Of a stretch of 59,577 nucleotides of DNA, positions 35,458 through 42,923 are shown piece by piece. Positions within the stretch are counted from its first letter, which is position 1, and each line of letters starts with the position of its first letter. This DNA is from Candidatus Poseidoniales archaeon. Its GTDB lineage: Archaea; Thermoplasmatota; Poseidoniia; Poseidoniales; Thalassarchaeaceae. The stretch lies in the NCBI GenBank assembly GCA_012964335.1, contig DTUF01000005.1:1-59577 (forward strand). Reading direction: 5' to 3'. The position numbers were made by a program, and so were the translations under genes. Under the pieces are notes generated by a model. The model did not search any database and was not told the DNA's origin. It saw only the letters and a list, made by a program, of their open reading frames with translations.

Positions 35458-36048
35458 ATGCACGGTGCAGGTTCCCGAGATAGTCGCGGCGGTGATGAAC
35501 CGTCGTGGGCTCATGAGACGCTTTGCCGAGTTCTTTCCCAAGAAGGGAGCGGTGCAGGCGGCGGAATCATCCATTGTATTACTGAACAGCATTTACATCT
35601 TATCAAAGCCCGAGCAAGCCCCGGTTGTGGAATTCTTGCTCCAGGACAAAAGTTAGAACTTCCAACTGAGGAGGCAAGCGAAAAAATCGCCCTTGTTTTA
35701 GGTAAGGGTAGGTATCGTGAATTACCAAATCAAGCCCAAGCGGCGATTGTTGATGTGATGAAGGAGATACTTTCAGAAAATCCAAAAACATGTTTGGAAT
35801 TCTATAATCGTGCAGGGCCGGTCTCTCTCAAGTACCATGCTTTCCAATTACTACCAGGAGTTGGGCCAAGGAAAGCAACACAGATGGTAAAAAGCCGCGT
35901 TAGTGCTGGTTGGATGACATTTGAAGAGGTTGATGAAGCCTGCACAATTGATTCACTTCAACTCATTGTTGAGAGATTGGTTGAGGAATTACAAGACCCT
36001 AAGATGGTGCCCAGCCTGCTCCAGAATGTTGTGCGTGTAGCGGAATAG
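35458..36048 (+). CDS. DUF655 protein with helix-hairpin-helix
   Basis: A 196-residue protein of the archaeal DUF655 family, always near rsmA. An OB-like N-terminal part (APGQKLELP, then IALVLGKGRYREL) is followed by a helix-hairpin-helix, QLLPGVGPRKATQMV (about 133-147), that should bind nucleic acid, and the conserved LIVERLVEELQD. The family is presumed to act in rRNA processing or modification, but its reaction is unknown. The first 30 residues are unusually Ser/Gly-rich. The ATG at 35458 is chosen over the TTG at 35449. Confidence 0.88.
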   Translation: MHGAGSRDSRGGDEPSWAHETLCRVLSQEGSGAGGGIIHCITEQHLHLIKARASPGCGILAPGQKLELPTEEASEKIALVLGKGRYRELPNQAQAAIVDVMKEILSENPKTCLEFYNRAGPVSLKYHAFQLLPGVGPRKATQMVKSRVSAGWMTFEEVDEACTIDSLQLIVERLVEELQDPKMVPSLLQNVVRVAE

Positions 36049-36055
36049 TGGGACC

Positions 36056-37006
36056 ATGTCATCAGTTCAGCCAAGCGACGAGGTAGTGCGTGAGTTAGTA
36101 GATTTGTTACTTGACCGTCAGTGGGCAGACAAAGAATTAGGACAGCATTTCTTAGTTGATGAAAAGGTCCTTCAAGTGCCAATTCAATTATCACAGGTTG
36201 ATTCAAACTCTCATGTTTTGGAGGTCGGCCCGGGACCTGGAACACTTACTCATTTTCTTCTATTAACTGGAGCGCGGGTGACGGCGATTGAAATTGATCA
36301 TATAGCGATTGAACATTTGCATCGGGTACATGAAGAAGCAATTGAAAGTGGGCAACTCAATCTAATTGAAGGAGATGCATTGAAAGTTCAATGGCCTAAT
36401 GATTTGACCGAAGTTGTTTGTAATCCCCCTTACCAGATTTCAAGTCCATTAATTGCTAAAATTGATAATTGGCAAGAGAATGCAAACCGGAAAGGGACAG
36501 CCCAACTAAAATCAGTCGTCTTGCTTTTGCAAGATGAATTTGCTAGCCGTTTAGCAATGGAATTTGGATTAGCATCACGTGGCCCGCTTGGAATCAATAC
36601 ATCCCTGAATTGGTTAGTTACTTTGGAGATGAAAGTGCCTCCACATTGTTTTACACCACATCCGGATGTTCAAAGCAGATTAGTATTGATGGTGCCCCAT
36701 GATTTAGGGTCTGAAATTGGAATTGATGTTGAATCTCGGCTGGTAAAGAGAATGGTTTCCCACTCCTTCGCGCAAAGACGTAAAAAAATGCGTAATCGTT
36801 TGAAAGGAGTTCCAAGAAAAATTGAGAGGGTTCCAAATTGGAATCGCGAGAGATGGGTTGAGGCAGTCAATCTCCTCCTTTCCGATGAAGAAAATACTGC
36901 ATTAGAGGAGGGTTGGCAAGATTTTAGACCCGAAGAATTGGAAGTTGAAGAGTGGCTTTTACTAGCTCAAAGATTAGAGTATTTTAACCAACAATTCAAC
37001 AGATGA
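36056..37006 (+). CDS. rsmA: 16S rRNA adenine dimethyltransferase RsmA (KsgA/Dim1)
   Basis: A 316-residue enzyme that dimethylates the two adjacent adenines near the 3' end of 16S rRNA. Motif X is DKELGQHFLVDEKVL; motif I VLEVGPGPGTLTHFLL; acidic motif II IEIDH; motif IV NPPYQISSPLI. The helical RNA-binding C-terminal domain starts at about 200, with SFAQRRKKMRNRLKG. The C-terminal end is somewhat extended. It follows DUF655 with a 7-base gap and ends the operon. Confidence 0.95.
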   Translation: MSSVQPSDEVVRELVDLLLDRQWADKELGQHFLVDEKVLQVPIQLSQVDSNSHVLEVGPGPGTLTHFLLLTGARVTAIEIDHIAIEHLHRVHEEAIESGQLNLIEGDALKVQWPNDLTEVVCNPPYQISSPLIAKIDNWQENANRKGTAQLKSVVLLLQDEFASRLAMEFGLASRGPLGINTSLNWLVTLEMKVPPHCFTPHPDVQSRLVLMVPHDLGSEIGIDVESRLVKRMVSHSFAQRRKKMRNRLKGVPRKIERVPNWNRERWVEAVNLLLSDEENTALEEGWQDFRPEELEVEEWLLLAQRLEYFNQQFNR

Positions 37007-37018
37007 GTAGTATCCTGA

Positions 37019-37025
37019 TTTTTTT
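37019..37025 (+). terminator. Poly-U terminator of the eL21-rsmA operon
   Basis: A run of seven T begins 13 bases after the rsmA stop, the usual form of an archaeal intrinsic terminator. A TATA-like GATATAAC (37026-37033) for the next gene starts directly after it. Confidence 0.6.
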
Positions 37026-37033
37026 GATATAAC
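37026..37033 (+). promoter_or_regulatory. TATA-like element for the zinc-ribbon gene
   Basis: GATATAAC lies about 56 bases upstream of the ATG at 37086 and predicts transcription from near 37055, just before the hairpin at 37065-37083. A second 6-bp GC stem (37033-37038 with 37051-37056) overlaps the promoter region. Confidence 0.45.
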
Positions 37034-37064
37034 GGGGGGTTCAAAGCGGACCCCCGGCTCCGGT

Positions 37065-37083
37065 GGCATCGGGGGGGGATGCC
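37065..37083 (+). promoter_or_regulatory. Leader hairpin with the G-run in the loop
   Basis: GGCATC pairs with GATGCC, leaving a loop of seven G immediately upstream of the ATG at 37086. The eight-G run is the only candidate Shine-Dalgarno, so the structure may gate translation. Confidence 0.45.
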
Positions 37084-37085
37084 GT

Positions 37086-38174
37086 ATGGCAAAGAAGGAC
37101 ACTTATCTAGCACTCTTGAGACGTGGGGTTGACGAAGTCACCGCTCAAACATTAGCTGACGCTGGACTCACTATTGGTAAACTCAAAGATATCACAGAAG
37201 CACAATTAATTGGTAATTATGGTCTGAGAGAGAAGATTGCTACATCAGTAATCGAAGTAATCAAATCAGGTCCTTCCGGGTCAGGTTCTGAAAAATATCT
37301 CTCAAAGGTATTGTCAGCCCCGAAAAAGTTAGATCGCATTGATAAACAGCGACTTCGCCGACAACAGAAGGATTACTTGTCGGAAATCATTGAGCAGAAG
37401 GAACGAATCAGAGAGGCAAAGGTTGAGGCTTTTCGTAGTAAGAAATTGGTGATGATTCGTCTTGGTAAGAGCATTGAACTAATTTGCAAGTTGGAAAACA
37501 ATTTGGATGAAGAGGGCAAAAATGAGATGCGCTCTAAGATTAATGACCAACTAGAAACTAGAGGGTTAGAAGCCGCTCGAGATCACGAACTCCTTGGTTT
37601 GACTGGAACTCCTCAAGATATTGCTGACTTCCGCCGAAAGGTGGTTCCAATTCTATGCTTATATGCTTGCCCAGAATGTGGCGAAGAAATAGACCCTGTA
37701 AGTGGTAATCTCAATCAAGAAGACCCTGAGGGGTGGAGTTACATTTGTTGGGATTGTGAAACTGAATTCAGCGCTGACATGGTTGACAGAGTGGAAACAT
37801 TCCTCAATAATGGAAAGCAAATTTCAATTGATGAAAATAAAGGACCACGTCTACCAATTGCTGTCAGACCAAAGATATCGAAAGTGGATTCAGTGGATGA
37901 ATTATTGAGAGCAGACTTGAAACAAACTGGACAAACAGCTGAAATGCTTGAGGCTGCTGTATCAGAGAGTAAGTTGAGTGGTGGCTTGATGGATATCAAT
38001 GACTGGATTGACCAGACGCTAGCTGCAAAGGGCTACATTCAAGCTCAAGAAGACCGAGAGGATTTCATTGTCGCAACAGGTGCTGGTGCTACCAAATTCA
38101 ACAAGTGGATGAAAAAGGCTGGACTTGTGTTCAACAAGCAGACTGGACGTTGGACTCGCTGGGCTGACCGCTGA
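37086..38174 (+). CDS. Unknown protein with helix-hairpin-helix-like start and zinc ribbon
   Basis: A 362-residue soluble protein. Residues about 10-60 (LLRRGVDEVTAQTLADAGLT, then IGNYGLREKI) look like a helix-hairpin-helix or SAM-type helical unit. A basic coiled coil follows (about 80-170). A four-Cys zinc ribbon, CPECGEE ... CWDCE, lies at about 195-225. The C-terminal 100 residues include NKWMKKAGLVFNKQTGRWTRW, which could be a small winged or helical domain. The mix suggests nucleic-acid binding. No family is recognised. It has its own promoter and precedes the ferredoxin. Confidence 0.7.
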   Translation: MAKKDTYLALLRRGVDEVTAQTLADAGLTIGKLKDITEAQLIGNYGLREKIATSVIEVIKSGPSGSGSEKYLSKVLSAPKKLDRIDKQRLRRQQKDYLSEIIEQKERIREAKVEAFRSKKLVMIRLGKSIELICKLENNLDEEGKNEMRSKINDQLETRGLEAARDHELLGLTGTPQDIADFRRKVVPILCLYACPECGEEIDPVSGNLNQEDPEGWSYICWDCETEFSADMVDRVETFLNNGKQISIDENKGPRLPIAVRPKISKVDSVDELLRADLKQTGQTAEMLEAAVSESKLSGGLMDINDWIDQTLAAKGYIQAQEDREDFIVATGAGATKFNKWMKKAGLVFNKQTGRWTRWADR

Positions 38175-38213
38175 AGCCATTGAGTTTCCACTATTCTCAA
38201 GGCGGAGAACACT

Positions 38214-38513
38214 TTGGCCAAGGATATGGCATTACTTCGCTTCTTCCGCAACGGTGTCATTCTAGGCAGTGCTGAGATTGAGGAAGATGTTCCAATTCTC
38301 GAAATTGCTGACCAAGCAGGAATTGAAATTCCTCGTGGTTGCACCTCTGGAAATTGTGGTACTTGTCTAGTGAAATTAATTCAAGGGGAGGTTCCAATAC
38401 CTGACCCCCCTCCTCCTGGACTAGATGATTATTTGATTGAGGATGGATATATTCTAGCATGTATCTGTGTTGCAGATGCCGCATGTGACATTGAAACAAA
38501 TCCCCCACTATGA
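38214..38513 (+). CDS. 2Fe-2S ferredoxin
   Basis: A 99-residue plant-type ferredoxin. The cluster ligands are in PRGCTSGNCGTCLVKL (Cx4CxxC) and the fourth Cys in YILACICVAD near the end. It carries one electron at low potential; the partner enzyme is unknown. A Pro-rich loop (PIPDPPPPGLDDY) replaces the usual loop between ligands three and four. The TTG at 38214 has GGCGGAG about six bases upstream; the ATG at 38226 is the alternative. It lies 39 bases after the zinc-ribbon gene. Confidence 0.88.
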   Translation: MAKDMALLRFFRNGVILGSAEIEEDVPILEIADQAGIEIPRGCTSGNCGTCLVKLIQGEVPIPDPPPPGLDDYLIEDGYILACICVADAACDIETNPPL

Positions 38514-38522
38514 GTTGATAAT

Positions 38523-38693
38523 ATGAATAATTTGTTGGTTGTATTCATCGTTTTTGATGTGTTAATACTGTTTCTAATTTATCGTTTCATGTCAAAAAAA
38601 CTCAATTCAAAACTTGAATTGGTTGAACAGTACCAGAGAGATAGATGGGCTCGTGACGAAGAGAAATTGAAGGCTGCATTCGAAGAAGAATAA
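38523..38693 (+). CDS. Small single-helix membrane protein
   Basis: A 56-residue ORF starting 9 bases after the ferredoxin stop: one hydrophobic helix (NNLLVVFIVFDVLILFLIY, residues 2-20), then a basic and acidic coiled-coil-like tail ending AAFEEE. GAGTTGAT sits a few bases upstream of the ATG. The coherent composition, spacing and ribosome site argue for a real gene. It ends just before the convergent CorA gene. No family is known to me. Confidence 0.6.
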   Translation: MNNLLVVFIVFDVLILFLIYRFMSKKLNSKLELVEQYQRDRWARDEEKLKAAFEEE

Positions 38694-38702
38694 ACAGCGT
38701 GG

Positions 38703-39710
38703 TTAACGACGTTTTCCACCGATATATCCTTTGAAGTATAACCACATTAGCAATCCACCACCAATTCCAGCCATCAAAGATAGAATGACCTTCAAATCAA
38801 CAGGGCCAGTTCCAGCCCCAAAGGATTGAACATTCATCCCAAAAATACTCGCAACCGCAGTAATCGGTAACATGATGGTGGCGATAATCGTCAACAGCCT
38901 CATGACTTCGGCTGTTTCAGCCTGGGATTCAGCCAATCGCATTGATGTTTGAGAAATATAGGTATCACGAGTTGATGCGGCACCAGAACTGTAGTTCTCA
39001 ATACGGGTCACGATTGAGTGGGTCAAATCCGCTAAATCGCGATAGTAAAGGTCGGTTTCTTCAGTTACGAAGTTATCAGTAGAGCGTAACATTCCTTGAA
39101 TAACGTCGTCAAGAGGAGTTGTTGATTTTGCAATCTCACGTAGCTCACCTTTTATTTCATGCAAATCTTCAAGAAGATTAGGATACTTTTGACGTGGGTC
39201 AAACACTTGGTCCTCTAATTCGTCAAGTCTATCGGACTGGCGACTTAACACCTTCATCCAATCATCAGCAACTGAGTCAAGAAGTTGGTACAGTAAATAC
39301 TCTGTATTCATCATTCCATCCTTAATGAAATTCTTTGAGCGTATTCGCTTCCTAAATTCTGCAATACCAGGCATATGGGCATGCCGTACAGTGATTAACC
39401 AACCCTCATGCAAGAAAGACCGGAGATATTCAGTATCTAGTTCGCGGTCTGCATCTCTGGCTTTGAAGGTAGTAAATTTGTGATTTTTGTATACGAAGTT
39501 TCGGCTTGCAGGTTCTTCAAAACAGTCGTCAACTGCTAGTCGATGGAAGCCCATTTTTTGTTGTAAGAATTCTCTAGTAGGCTCCTCTTCAGGCTGGAAA
39601 ATATCTATCCATCCTCCAGAGTTTTCTGACATAAATGTGGTCAAGTCAGAAAGTGATGAATCTTCCATATCTGCACCAGCTTTGCCGGTGTGGACGCGAA
39701 CCCGAGTCAT
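38703..39710 (-). CDS. corA: CorA-like Mg2+/divalent cation channel
   Basis: A 335-residue CorA-family protein. A cytoplasmic alpha/beta domain and a long helical stalk (MRLAESQAETAEVMRLLTII) lead to two C-terminal membrane helices with the selectivity motif GMN (SIFGMNVQSFG, about 289-299). The short loop after GMN and the basic end GGKRR are as in the family. It imports Mg2+ (or Co2+/Zn2+ in some members). It stands alone with a 125-base upstream gap carrying an AT-rich promoter region. Confidence 0.92.
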   Translation of the reverse strand: MTRVRVHTGKAGADMEDSSLSDLTTFMSENSGGWIDIFQPEEEPTREFLQQKMGFHRLAVDDCFEEPASRNFVYKNHKFTTFKARDADRELDTEYLRSFLHEGWLITVRHAHMPGIAEFRKRIRSKNFIKDGMMNTEYLLYQLLDSVADDWMKVLSRQSDRLDELEDQVFDPRQKYPNLLEDLHEIKGELREIAKSTTPLDDVIQGMLRSTDNFVTEETDLYYRDLADLTHSIVTRIENYSSGAASTRDTYISQTSMRLAESQAETAEVMRLLTIIATIMLPITAVASIFGMNVQSFGAGTGPVDLKVILSLMAGIGGGLLMWLYFKGYIGGKRR

Positions 39711-39835
39711 ACATCTCCCTCAAACTTGGGGCTGGGGGTTCTTTCTTAACAGCGACGGCTAAGAAAATTCACCCCTAAACCCTATTTTTATTATTGAAAT
39801 CAGCAATTCGCACTTACTCGAGGAGTTTGGTCCAA

Positions 39836-40135
39836 TTACTCATTGATTGAGGAGGTCCAGCGATGTACATCGGGAATACCCTCAACTTCAATGAAAGCAG
39901 ATGAAATCTTCCTTTTCTTCTGTAACGCGTTTCGCAGGTCTATCAAGTCAAGAAGGCAACAAGGGCAGTGCGCTCGGGCCGGTGTTACTTTGATTCTTAC
40001 CGAGCCATCATCATCAGCTTGCATTGCTTTTAGTGCACCACTTTCAGCAATTGTACCACTACCATGTGGTTCTTGCCAAGATGAGAGAACATCGAGCAAT
40101 TGCCGCTGCGCTGCCTTCTGTGCACGACTACTCAT
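39836..40135 (-). CDS. Small MIP18/DUF59-like protein
   Basis: A 99-residue protein. The order GTIAESGALKAMQADDDG, then VRIKVTPARAHCPCCLLDL, then a helix and SSAFIEVEGIPDV resembles the MIP18/DUF59 fold used in Fe-S cluster assembly (SufT, PaaD), with a CPCC in place of the usual CP. Resemblance to the C-terminal NifU domain is the alternative. The ATG at 40135 is preceded by AGGTTG. It follows the histone-fold gene in the same direction with a 41-base gap. Confidence 0.5.
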   Translation of the reverse strand: MSSRAQKAAQRQLLDVLSSWQEPHGSGTIAESGALKAMQADDDGSVRIKVTPARAHCPCCLLDLIDLRNALQKKRKISSAFIEVEGIPDVHRWTSSINE

Positions 40136-40176
40136 CAACCTGCGCCTTAGGGTGGTTGGCTTTCCCTGTTGCGCCT

Positions 40177-40974
40177 TCAGACGTCAATACTGAGGATATG
40201 TTCGATAGTGATTGAGCGGGAGTTACTGGCTTTTGCTCGCTCTTCGGCTAACTTGAGGGTACGGCTCAAGAATCCCATTTTTGCTAATTCATCGAGTTTT
40301 TCTAATTGAGGTGCAAATTCGGCTGGGTTTCCACCGGTGAGAGATTTTTTCATTTCATGCTGAATAGTTCCCGCTTCATCGTAGTACAGTTCAAGTAACT
40401 CTTCTAATGCATCATTTTCAACTTTCATACCGGCAAAATTCCTAGCCATCTGACGGAGTATTGCCGGAGTGATGATTCCGGTCCCCCCACCAACTAGAGA
40501 TTCTAAAGGGTCGGAAGTCACCATTATAGGTGTAGATTCAACATCTTGAGATTCATCGGGTAGACTCACTCCAAGATTTGAAAGCGCTTCTTCAAGGTGA
40601 CGCGGCTTGATAGTTCCCATTGAATTGTTAGTGCAGACAGTTTCACAGGCTCGCAAAACATCTCTGAGATAGAGTTCCAACTCTTCGCAAGCAGCAGTGA
40701 CTGCAGCCGCGCTAACTGAATCAACAGCATCAATTCGTTCAATCATCAATCCTCTTGTGCGGCTAAAGCCAAGTCTAGTTCGCCTCGGGTCATCTAGAGT
40801 CTTTCTTGTAGAATCGTGGGTTAGGGTTTCTTGCTCCATACGCGGAACAACATCATTGAGTTTGGTAACTAGTAAAGCGACCAATTCCTGTTTCACAGCA
40901 CCGGAAATCCGCAAGTCTGTGTATGCTGAAGCAAGTGCTGCAACATGAGAAGGTGACCACGGTTTGGCGCTCAT
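40177..40974 (-). CDS. Protein with two or three histone-fold-like units
   Basis: A 265-residue soluble helical protein. Residues about 76-133 read like a histone fold: a short helix, a long helix SAAAVTAACEELELYLRDVL, then GTIKPRHLEEAL matching the loop and third helix (cf. KTVKPEDVELA). Residues about 168-263 repeat the plan, TPAILRQMARNF, AGMKVENDALEELLELYYDE, an insert, then RSITIEHILSI. Residues 8-60 could be a third, poorer copy. Archaeal histones are about 67 residues, and such a tandem is unusual. The ATG at 40974 is preferred; the frame extends to 41064 into the upstream peptidase gene. Assignment is by eye only. Confidence 0.6.
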   Translation of the reverse strand: MSAKPWSPSHVAALASAYTDLRISGAVKQELVALLVTKLNDVVPRMEQETLTHDSTRKTLDDPRRTRLGFSRTRGLMIERIDAVDSVSAAAVTAACEELELYLRDVLRACETVCTNNSMGTIKPRHLEEALSNLGVSLPDESQDVESTPIMVTSDPLESLVGGGTGIITPAILRQMARNFAGMKVENDALEELLELYYDEAGTIQHEMKKSLTGGNPAEFAPQLEKLDELAKMGFLSRTLKLAEERAKASNSRSITIEHILSIDV

Positions 40975-41026
40975 GATACTTGGCGTAACTTGGTCCTCAA
41001 TGAACCCTACGGCGTTGAGGAGAATT

Positions 41027-42274
41027 TCACGAATCCCATTCTTGATGAAGAGGAATTGCATCACCAGCAGTTAGACATTCCATCCCGTCTTCAGTTCTAA
41101 CCCAACTATCTTCAACTCCAATCGCCCCATCTGTGTAGATTACTTTTGGCTCAATCGCCATAGTGCCTCCAACCTGAAGAGGTATTGAAAATCCCCGTGC
41201 AACTACAGGAGTTTCGTCTAAGTGAAGTCCAATTGAGTGTCCTAAGAACCGTGCTTGGTCAGGTGGCATGCCCATTAGATGCCCTCCAAACCCCCTATCC
41301 CTAGCAATTGCAACTCCTGATTCGTAGGCCATTTCGCAAGTCTCTCCTCTTGCTAATTCAGTTACTACCTTGTCACTTATTTCCTTCATAGCCTCAAGCC
41401 TTTCCACCCACTCTTGGTCAAGTGGTCCAACACTGAACATTCTAGTGCAGTCTGAAACATAACCACGGTGGCAGTGTACGATGTCAACTAACACTGGTTC
41501 ACCAGCTTTGATGCGGTGAAACCCAGCACCTAGGCCAGCAAAAGAATGAGGCCCAGTACCACCTACTGCTGAATCAAAATAAGTTGGAACAGCGCCGGAA
41601 TGGCCTGCTGCAATGACAACTCTATCACAGTTCATGGGCCATTTCCTCATCATGATATGTCCACCAAATCCAGCGGCCCTACTCACAGAATCAGCTGCAG
41701 CGGCGAGTTCTATTTCGGAAACACCTTCGCCGCCTTCATCAAGAATCGCTTCAAACATCCAGCGATTGACTTCACCACTGGCTCGCATCTGATCTAATTC
41801 CCATCGGCTTTTTATTTCCCTTAGATTCCAAAGCAAATTTGTACAATCCTCAGATTCTCCAAGCACATCGTTGTAAAATTTTGCCTGATTATGGGGCAAT
41901 CTACCATGCTGCATCGCTGGTGTTGTAGTGCATCCCCGCTGCTTCAATTCATCATTTAGATTTTTTACACGAGGTTGGGCTGCTAATTCAAACGGTGCTG
42001 CGGATTCTCCAGCCTCCCAAATAGCTCTGTCAAGACTTTGGCGCACCCAAAAAATAGAATCAACAGATGAGTCTTTTGCGCCAATAAGAAGCATTCCATT
42101 CTGACGGCCCCCTGCCAACCAATAGAGGTCAACAGGGTCGTGTACAATCATGGATTCAATTTCAGCATCAAAAAGAGCAGTTTCAACCTGGTCAATCCGA
42201 TTTGCTAATTCTTCAGGAGGTACTCTCCAATCAGCACCCTCAGGCCCTTCAAGCGCCGAGATATCCCACTCCAT
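41027..42274 (-). CDS. M24 family metallopeptidase (Xaa-Pro dipeptidase-like)
   Basis: A 415-residue pita-bread enzyme. An N-terminal creatinase-type domain (about 20-160) precedes the catalytic domain with all five metal ligands visible: D and D in VDIVHCHRGYVSDCTR (spacing 11), H in FLGHSIGLHLDE, E in MAIEPKV and E in VEDSWVRTEDG. It probably cleaves Xaa-Pro dipeptides or similar peptides in the cytoplasm. It is upstream of the histone-fold gene. Confidence 0.9.
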   Translation of the reverse strand: MEWDISALEGPEGADWRVPPEELANRIDQVETALFDAEIESMIVHDPVDLYWLAGGRQNGMLLIGAKDSSVDSIFWVRQSLDRAIWEAGESAAPFELAAQPRVKNLNDELKQRGCTTTPAMQHGRLPHNQAKFYNDVLGESEDCTNLLWNLREIKSRWELDQMRASGEVNRWMFEAILDEGGEGVSEIELAAAADSVSRAAGFGGHIMMRKWPMNCDRVVIAAGHSGAVPTYFDSAVGGTGPHSFAGLGAGFHRIKAGEPVLVDIVHCHRGYVSDCTRMFSVGPLDQEWVERLEAMKEISDKVVTELARGETCEMAYESGVAIARDRGFGGHLMGMPPDQARFLGHSIGLHLDETPVVARGFSIPLQVGGTMAIEPKVIYTDGAIGVEDSWVRTEDGMECLTAGDAIPLHQEWDS

Positions 42275-42284
42275 TGTAGGGCCG

Positions 42285-42300
42285 AGGGTGACGTCGCCCT
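42285..42300. promoter_or_regulatory. Near-perfect 16-bp palindrome upstream of the M24 gene
   Basis: AGGGTGACGTCGCCCT is symmetric around GACGTC with one mismatched pair. It lies 10-26 bases before the M24 ATG, where a repressor would block transcription, and 76 bases before the divergent HD-domain gene. It might be an operator; it could also be a hairpin in the M24 leader. Confidence 0.35.
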
Positions 42301-42346
42301 AATGCATTGGCTTGTGAGTGTCATTACAAATAAGAAATTTCAATCC

Positions 42347-42355
42347 TTAAATAAA
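42347..42355 (+). promoter_or_regulatory. TATA-like element, probably leaderless promoter
   Basis: TTAAATAAA is centred about 25 bases upstream of the ATG at 42376, the distance at which archaeal transcription would begin at or next to the start codon. No Shine-Dalgarno precedes that ATG, in agreement. Confidence 0.55.
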
Positions 42356-42375
42356 CAACTGAATTGGCCAATCTC

Positions 42376-42903
42376 ATGACGGAAGAATCTTCAATCAACA
42401 AAGAGAGAAATAGGTTACTTGAATGCCTTCGACTAAAGCAAGTAGTAAGGGCAGGGTGGACTAGATTCCCTATTGAAAACCCAGAAACAGTGGCCTCACA
42501 TAGTTGGGGGATGGCACTCATTGGGCTCTTGACATGCCCTGAAAACCTGAATCTAGAAAAGGTACTCACTCTAGCTTTAATCCATGATTTGGCAGAGGTT
42601 ATTGTGGGAGACCTTACTCCTTACGACCCAGAACCAGAAGAAGGTAAACGAGTTGCAGAAGAAAATGCGATTGCACAATTATTAGCGGGGCATCCTAGGT
42701 CTGAGGAATTGCAAAAATTATGGCAAGAATTTGAGGATAGGACAACACCTGAAGGCCTATTTGTTGCAGGATTAGACAAATTGGACATGGGACTTCAGGC
42801 AGAAATTTATGAAAACGATTTTGACATCATTTTAGATGAGTTTACCAATGCTTCAAGGAGAATGGTAACGGATTCATATCTCTCATTGTTATTGAAACCG
42901 TGA
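42376..42903 (+). CDS. HD-domain phosphohydrolase (YfbR/HDDC2-like)
   Basis: A 175-residue metal-dependent hydrolase. The metal ligands are ETVASHSWGMAL (first His), LALIHDLAEVIVGDLTPYD (HD) and the Asp in LDKLDMG. It matches the HDDC2/YfbR group, whose members are 5'-deoxynucleotidases. Start at the ATG at 42376, which fits a leaderless transcript from the upstream TATA element. The TTG at 42364 in the same frame is less likely. Confidence 0.85.
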   Translation: MTEESSINKERNRLLECLRLKQVVRAGWTRFPIENPETVASHSWGMALIGLLTCPENLNLEKVLTLALIHDLAEVIVGDLTPYDPEPEEGKRVAEENAIAQLLAGHPRSEELQKLWQEFEDRTTPEGLFVAGLDKLDMGLQAEIYENDFDIILDEFTNASRRMVTDSYLSLLLKP

Positions 42904-42923
42904 ATCTCTGCTATTATTCACAT

